This document shows positions 7,086 to 11,229 of a DNA stretch of 11,229 bases, piece after piece. Origin of the DNA: Candidatus Bathyarchaeota archaeon (lineage in GTDB: Archaea > Thermoproteota > Bathyarchaeia > Bathyarchaeales > UBA233); contig JARYMR010000040.1 of assembly GCA_029907045.1 (NCBI GenBank), positions 1 to 11,229 of the forward strand, in the 5' to 3' direction. Each line of letters starts with the position of its first letter. The first letter of the stretch is position 1. A model generated the notes under the pieces. That model had not been told where the DNA came from and made no database searches. It saw only the letters and a program-made list of their open reading frames with translations. Made by a program: the position numbers and the translations under genes.

Positions 7086-9734
7086 ATGAATTCGTACTTG
7101 TACTTTAAAGGAAGAAGTGTTCAAGGACTCCTACTTTCAGTGATATTCATTACAGCTATGTTTGCAACTGCTGCACCTTTTGCAGTAAATTCTGCAAGCA
7201 ATAGTGCTGCCTCAGCAGTTCAGAAGTTGGCGACAAGTGTTATTGAAGCTTTGAAAGAATCACCTCCAGAACAGTTGAATGTGATTGTTCAGACAACAGA
7301 TAATTCGCAAGTAGCATCGGCGATTGAAGAGCTTGGCGGAGAAGTTTCACTGACTTATAAGAGTGTTGAGGCATTAGCCGCATCTGTTCCTACCCACAGC
7401 CTTCTGCAGCTCACCTCAAATACTCACGTAGTACGCATCTACAAGGACTCCTTGAGAGAATTGTACTACAGCGGTGCAATAACCGAGAGCTTAAAGTATG
7501 CTATTCCACGTGACCCTGTCACAGGCGAACCAGTTCTGGCTTATGAGATTTCAGATGTCGAAGTTGAACCAATCGCAATAGAAGATATAACCTCTGTTGA
7601 ACCTGGAATCTACACAAACACTGAGCTAACAGGCGCAAGTGATGTTTGGGGTGAGACCACTGGCGCTGGCAGCACAGTTGTTATTATTGATACTGGTGTT
7701 TGGTCAGCTTCCCCTTTGCTTGTTGGGAATGTGATTGGCGGAATTGACATAAGCCCAGATGTGGGAACACCCTACGAAGGATGGAACGCCGCAACGAACC
7801 ATTACCACGGAACAGCATGCGCCCACCTGCTTGCAGCCCACGCGCTATACAGATTTAGGCCTGGACACCCATGGGGAGAAGCAATTTACAACTATGACCC
7901 ATATGGAACATGGAAAGACGCCAGCGGATACGTTTACACTTACTGCTTTGGAATAGCGCCTGCAGCCTCAATATATGCCATAAAAACGTTTCCACACACT
8001 GGTGCTGGAGTTTCATCCTCAATAATAATGCAAGCAATAGATATAGCAATACAAATGAAAGTTAACGGAACTCTGGACGTAGACGTTATTAGCATGAGCC
8101 TTGGCGGAGTAGTTTTTGCGGATGGAGAAGAACCAGAAGACCTCCTAGTTGACGCCGCCACAGAGGCAGGCATAACCGTAGTGACTGGTTCAAGTAACGC
8201 TGGACCTGCCCAACTAGAAGTAGGCACACCAGGAAGCGCAAAAACAGCAATAACCGTGGGCGCAGCAATGGATCCAATCCACGAATGGGTATACGGTGAC
8301 ATATACCTCTGGGCTTATTATGGGCAACCGGCTGGAAATGGATTGGGCGATGATCTTTGGTATCCTCATGACTACATTTCAATAGCAGACTTTAGCGGTA
8401 GAGGACCCACGGCGGATGGAAGGCTAAAGCCTGATGTTGTTGCCACTGGCTCAGTTTGCTTCCTTGGGCCGCATTCAGATGGTTACATTAGGATAGGTAG
8501 TGGTGTATCCTTCTCGACTCCTCAAGTTTCGGGAGTTGCTGCATTACTCAACTCATACATAGAAGCTAACGGATTATCGTACGGACCCAAAGAGATTAAA
8601 CAAGCCATTATAGATGGTGCAGTGCCGATTCCAGGCTTTACCGCATACGAGCAAGGCGCAGGCTACGTTAATGTGCCAAACTCGCTAGAGGTTATCAAGT
8701 CAGGCAGTTTCGGAACACTTCCAACAACATGGCCACACCACATTGGCGACTTTTGGTTCCCACCAATAGATTTAACATGCCTCTGTCATGGAAAGGCAAC
8801 TTTCTACAACATAGTATTGGAACCAGCCAAATACCAGTACTTTGCATTCTGGACAACAACCGAAGTTGACTCAATAAAAATTACGCTTTCAGATGTTGTC
8901 TTAGCTGACCCTGGAGAACAAAACCCACTATGGGGCGACGCTGGAGTAATATACCTAAGCAAAGTATGGAGAGGTGGAGCAAGACCAACGATAGGCGGCT
9001 ACTTGTTCCATGGACTCTACTTTAGCGGTGACGGCGAAATCCTACTAACTTTCAACGCTCCATCCGAGCCCGGCGTAATTAGGCTTGTGCTTGCAGGCGA
9101 CTTTTCAAGCTACAACCCAGTGATTGTAGGCAAATTGACAATTGAAGTAACCGAGGTATGGGTCTCCAGCGTCGACAAAAGGGTGATACTCTACAACAGT
9201 GGAGTTCCAACAACAGCCCAAGTAGAAGTCTATCCAGGAAAGATTGAAGGATATTTCGGAACAGTCAAGCAAGGCGAAACAGACGTATACACCTTCAAAA
9301 TTAATGATGCAAATGGATTTGCATTTGTATTCCTCTACTGGTATCGCAGCTGGGCAATGTGGGCACCAAGCGACCTAGACCTAATAATAATCAATCCAGA
9401 TGGTTCACTAAACGTGGACGGAGCAACCCTTGCATCTCCAGAAGTAACAACGCTCACGGCTGGACCAGGAGAATATACAATATTTGTAGACGGATACCAG
9501 GTATTATTTGACAAGACAGAATATTACTACTTAGAAATCGTGTACTTTGCGGACGCAACACCCCTCTGGTCTTCGCCACTAATAAACTTACAGTTCATGG
9601 CAACGGTTAAATCACCAGTCTACGGAGTGGCTGTGGTCTGGTTATACGACACAGATTTTGACACATGGTACATTGGCGGATTCGCAAACCTTGCCAAAAA
9701 ATCCCCAAGATGCAAAGGATTACTTCCCAATTAA
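7086..9734 (+). CDS. Secreted subtilisin-family serine protease (S8) with I9-like propeptide and C-terminal beta domains
   Basis: 882 residues. Signal peptide about 1-36 (hydrophobic LLLSVIFITAMFATAAPF), then an I9-like propeptide about 62-121 (LNVIVQTTDNSQVASAIEEL…). The S8 domain has the full triad: D202 in VVIIDTG, H241 in HYHGTACAH, S477 in GVSFSTPQVSG, with oxyanion N371 in SSNAGP, so it should be active. The H-to-N stretch (about 130 residues) is longer than in subtilisin (about 90) and holds an aromatic insert (GHPWGEAIYNYDPYGTW). After the protease come beta-rich regions, including a pre-peptidase-C-like domain at about 722-805 (DLDLIIINPDG, GPGEYTIFVDG). No C-terminal membrane helix is visible, so it is probably released or held by other means. 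It has its own promoter and a T-run after it. Confidence 0.94.
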   Translation: MNSYLYFKGRSVQGLLLSVIFITAMFATAAPFAVNSASNSAASAVQKLATSVIEALKESPPEQLNVIVQTTDNSQVASAIEELGGEVSLTYKSVEALAASVPTHSLLQLTSNTHVVRIYKDSLRELYYSGAITESLKYAIPRDPVTGEPVLAYEISDVEVEPIAIEDITSVEPGIYTNTELTGASDVWGETTGAGSTVVIIDTGVWSASPLLVGNVIGGIDISPDVGTPYEGWNAATNHYHGTACAHLLAAHALYRFRPGHPWGEAIYNYDPYGTWKDASGYVYTYCFGIAPAASIYAIKTFPHTGAGVSSSIIMQAIDIAIQMKVNGTLDVDVISMSLGGVVFADGEEPEDLLVDAATEAGITVVTGSSNAGPAQLEVGTPGSAKTAITVGAAMDPIHEWVYGDIYLWAYYGQPAGNGLGDDLWYPHDYISIADFSGRGPTADGRLKPDVVATGSVCFLGPHSDGYIRIGSGVSFSTPQVSGVAALLNSYIEANGLSYGPKEIKQAIIDGAVPIPGFTAYEQGAGYVNVPNSLEVIKSGSFGTLPTTWPHHIGDFWFPPIDLTCLCHGKATFYNIVLEPAKYQYFAFWTTTEVDSIKITLSDVVLADPGEQNPLWGDAGVIYLSKVWRGGARPTIGGYLFHGLYFSGDGEILLTFNAPSEPGVIRLVLAGDFSSYNPVIVGKLTIEVTEVWVSSVDKRVILYNSGVPTTAQVEVYPGKIEGYFGTVKQGETDVYTFKINDANGFAFVFLYWYRSWAMWAPSDLDLIIINPDGSLNVDGATLASPEVTTLTAGPGEYTIFVDGYQVLFDKTEYYYLEIVYFADATPLWSSPLINLQFMATVKSPVYGVAVVWLYDTDFDTWYIGGFANLAKKSPRCKGLLPN

Positions 9735-9913
9735 AACTCTTTAAACTCCCCTCTTTTTTCTGTTTAAAACTTTTCAGTGGAACATGAACAAGCACTATTC
9801 GTTTGCGAAATATCTCAGAAATGAAAAGGATTCACGCCTTCCACATATCATTCAACTAAACCGTTCTTTTTCTCTTTTAACAGGTTTTAAGGGATTAAAT
9901 TTTAATCTTCTAC
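9735..9913. terminator. Intergenic end of two convergent genes with T-run and palindrome
   Basis: CTCTTTTTTC (T6 at 9754-9759) follows the subtilase stop by about 20 nt and fits an archaeal T-rich terminator. GATTAAA-T-TTTAATC (9893-9907) is a 7-bp inverted repeat with a single central base just beyond the stop of the minus-strand membrane gene. Its loop is too short for an RNA hairpin, so it may merely be AT-rich sequence. No gene is seen in this stretch. Confidence 0.45.
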
Positions 9914-10234
9914 TCAAATAGTTCTATTTCTAGATCTGCATAAATATGACAAAAAATAGTTAATTATCGATGAAATTGTGAACAGCAATAAGCTTGTAAT
10001 CACCATGCTTATTCCCCTTTTTAGATTAACCCTTCTATTATCCTTCGATAGACTAATCGTTTTTTGTTGGTATTTCCAGAAGCCGTCTCCCACATATTCA
10101 TGATCTTCTCTTTCTATTGTAGAGAATAAAGATTGAAAAATTAAGAGCAAACCTAGGATAAATGTGCAAGCACCCTCGTAGGAAATTATTAAAGAGTATG
10201 ATTGAAGCATATTAAAATTGAAGAACAATAACAT
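9914..10234 (-). CDS. Small membrane protein of unknown function, N-terminus probably disrupted
   Basis: 106 residues from ATG 10234. Hydrophobic segments at about 15-35 (SYEGACTFILGLLLIFQSLF) and 74-99 (ISMVITSLLLFTISSIINYF) flank a charged loop (EREDHEYVGDGFWKYQQKT). That mix of conserved-looking loop and helices argues for a true gene, though I cannot name the family. The frame stays open for 14 more codons upstream and encodes another hydrophobic stretch, FVFYLALNLAVLP, with no start codon. An ATG at 10284 in a neighbouring frame, MIKILFF, would join it exactly if the T6 run (10264-10269) had one more T. The intact product would then have three membrane helices and about 123 residues. Confidence 0.6.
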   Translation of the reverse strand: MLLFFNFNMLQSYSLIISYEGACTFILGLLLIFQSLFSTIEREDHEYVGDGFWKYQQKTISLSKDNRRVNLKRGISMVITSLLLFTISSIINYFLSYLCRSRNRTI

Positions 10235-10447
10235 GGGTAATACTGCTAAGTTGAGGGCTAAGTAAAAAACAAAATTTTAATCATTAACTTGAAATCAAAT
10301 GAAAACCCATTTGAATGTCAATAAATGATTACTTCATTCTAACTATTATACTTTTTTAGTTTCTTATTAGGATAAAATTAGGTAATACCATAAGCCGACA
10401 AGAAAAATTTTTAAATCAGCTCAGAAAAACAATTATTAGGAAAGGAG
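10235..10447. promoter_or_regulatory. Intergenic region with promoter of the cohesin/dockerin gene
   Basis: The left part (to about 10284) probably codes for the missing N-terminus of the membrane protein. Near the right end ATTTTTAAAT (10407-10416) is a TATA candidate, placing the transcript start close to 10436-10440. AGGAAAGGAG (10438-10447) runs right up to the ATG at 10448. Nothing else is recognised. Confidence 0.45.
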
Positions 10448-10858
10448 ATGAAGAGAACAGTTTTTAGAATAATATTGATATTGTTGTTAATTGGCACGTC
10501 ATTGTTAGCATTTGATGCCGAACTTAAGGCGATCCCTGAAACAATTTTATATGTGAATCCTTCTGCAACAGTGGTTTTTGAGGGAAATATTTTTTCTATA
10601 AACGTAACAGTTAAAGACGTTTTTGACCTTTTCGCCTTTGAATTTTGTTTGGGCTATAACACAACAGTTTTGGATGCCTTAACTCTTATTGTCTTACCAC
10701 CCTTTAATGAAGGTCCAATTATAATAAACGACGCCGAAGGTTATGTACAAGTAAGTGGCTCGCTTCTTCCTGGTGAGCCAGGTCTTTCTGGAAGTTTTCC
10801 GTTAGTGACAATAACTTTTAAAGCCGCATATTTGGGCATCTCTATGATACCAATTTAA
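10448..10858 (+). CDS. Secreted cohesin-like protein, 5' part of a frameshifted cohesin-dockerin gene
   Basis: 136 residues. Residues 1-28 are a signal peptide (RIILILLLIGTSLLAF). The rest reads as a cohesin-type beta-sandwich: VNPSATVVFEGNIFSINVTVKDV, then FAFEFCLGYNTTVLDAL, GEPGLSGSFPLVTITFKAAYLGIS, the usual strand order of cohesin and related folds that bind dockerin modules. The fold ends early: the last strands continue in another frame downstream (LYDTNLINSEINTIPHELIDGTALV, about 10848-10914), which then runs into a dockerin. One missing base near 10840-10850 would explain the break. Restoring it gives a 218-residue protein. Start ATG 10448 follows AGGAAAGGAG directly. It acts outside the cell. 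Either a pseudogene or an assembly error. Confidence 0.78.
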   Translation: MKRTVFRIILILLLIGTSLLAFDAELKAIPETILYVNPSATVVFEGNIFSINVTVKDVFDLFAFEFCLGYNTTVLDALTLIVLPPFNEGPIIINDAEGYVQVSGSLLPGEPGLSGSFPLVTITFKAAYLGISMIPI

Positions 10859-10914
10859 TTAACTCTGAGATTAACACTATTCCTCATGAATTAATTGATG
10901 GTACAGCTTTAGTC

Positions 10915-11103
10915 TTGATTCTTGGCGATATTGATGGCAATGGGAAGGTTGACATAAAGGACTTAGTCTTACTCATTAAAGCCTACGGCTCATATCCAGG
11001 GCATCCACAGTGGAACTCCAATGCGGACATAAACTGTGATGGCAAAGTCGACATCAAAGATCTAGTCTTAATAATCCGGAACTACGGAAAATACTCACCA
11101 TAA
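10915..11103 (+). CDS. Type I dockerin module, 3' part of the frameshifted cohesin-dockerin gene
   Basis: 62 residues from an in-frame TTG that is probably not a real start, since the frame is open upstream to about 10820 and carries the last cohesin strands. It has the paired calcium-binding segments of type I dockerins: loop 1 with D5, D7, N9 and D16 (GDIDGNGKVDIKDLVLLIKAYG), loop 2 with D38, N40, D42 and D49 (ADINCDGKVDIKDLVLIIRNYG), each followed by a helix, joined by GSYPGHPQWN. Dockerins bind cohesins in a calcium-dependent way. Outside cellulosomes, as in many archaea, their partners are mostly unknown. Here the dockerin would be on the same chain as the cohesin-like domain. Confidence 0.85.
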   Translation: MILGDIDGNGKVDIKDLVLLIKAYGSYPGHPQWNSNADINCDGKVDIKDLVLIIRNYGKYSP

Positions 11104-11144
11104 CAAACTGCAGTATTCCAGTGTATATTAAAAAGGAAATATAG
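11104..11144. other. Short AT-rich gap between dockerin gene and tRNA
   Basis: This stretch holds the 3' flanks of two convergent genes. ATATTAAAAAGGAAATATAG (about 11125-11144) is AT-rich and, on the minus strand, gives a T-run just after the tRNA that could end its transcript. Confidence 0.35.
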
Positions 11145-11220
11145 TAGCGGGGGGTCGATTTGAACGACCGATCTCTGGGTTATGAGCCCAGCGGGTTAAT
11201 CCTGGCTACCCCACCCCGCT
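11145..11220 (-). tRNA. Initiator tRNA-Met (anticodon CAT)
   Basis: On the minus strand: acceptor AGCGGGG/CCCCGCT, beginning with the A1-U72 pair; D arm GGGT/ACCC with loop AGCCAGGATTA; anticodon stem CTGGG/CCCAG around CTCATAA, so the anticodon is CAT with three G-C pairs next to the loop; T arm GGTCG/CGACC around TTCAAAT; discriminator A. The A1-U72 pair and the GGG:CCC stem are the marks of the archaeal initiator. CCA is not encoded. No intron is present. Its promoter lies beyond the window. Confidence 0.95.
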
Positions 11221-11229
11221 ACTTTATTG

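Noticed and set aside
7940..8382. Long minus-strand frames within the subtilase
   Set aside because: They are antisense to the catalytic domain and resemble no domain. They arise from codon bias.
7086..11103. Subtilase and cohesin/dockerin gene as one extracellular-degradation operon
   Set aside because: They have separate promoters, a terminator-like T-run and an opposing gene between them. The subtilase has no dockerin.

Overview
The window is archaeal. A compact ribosomal cluster (L7Ae, S28e, L24e), tRNA genes of archaeal type, archaeal TATA-box promoters and TTG starts with Shine-Dalgarno sites all point that way. The gene content (winged-helix proteins with small membrane tails, secreted NosD-like, subtilase and cohesin/dockerin proteins, a SPASM radical SAM enzyme) resembles Bathyarchaeia or related Thermoproteota. 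That assignment is by recollection of families, not by a search.

Layout. 1-687 (-) is the N-terminal two thirds of purM (purine synthesis), cut by the window edge. 811-1221 (-) is a small winged-helix protein, divergent from 1373-1984 (+), an uncharacterised protein with two C-terminal membrane helices. 2044-3855 (+) is a secreted right-handed beta-helix protein of NosD type on a membrane-anchored stalk rich in N-glycosylation sequons. A tRNA-Gly(CCC) lies at 3937-4013. The operon rpl7ae-rps28e-rpl24e (4214-5050) meets a convergent SPASM radical SAM gene (5058-6584, -). A short A-rich gene (about 6743-6975) has its natural start in a different frame from its body. 7086-9734 (+) is a secreted subtilisin-family protease. 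9914-10234 (-) is a small membrane protein whose N-terminus seems cut by a 1-nt shift in a T6 run. 10448-11103 (+) is a cohesin-like plus dockerin protein split by a frameshift. The window ends with initiator tRNA-Met (11145-11220, -).

How it fits together. The core genes (purM, ribosomal proteins, tRNAs) are ordinary housekeeping. Between them sit cell-surface genes: a glycan-binding or carbohydrate-active beta-helix protein, a protease and a cohesin/dockerin protein. This suits a heterotroph acting on extracellular polymers, but they lie in separate transcription units and no joint system can be claimed. The most notable signals are three separate reading-frame breaks in small genes (6743-6975, 10264-10269, about 10840-10850), the sequon-rich stalk, and a palindrome beside the promoter of the small A-rich gene. 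I see no CRISPR array, insertion sequence or defence system.
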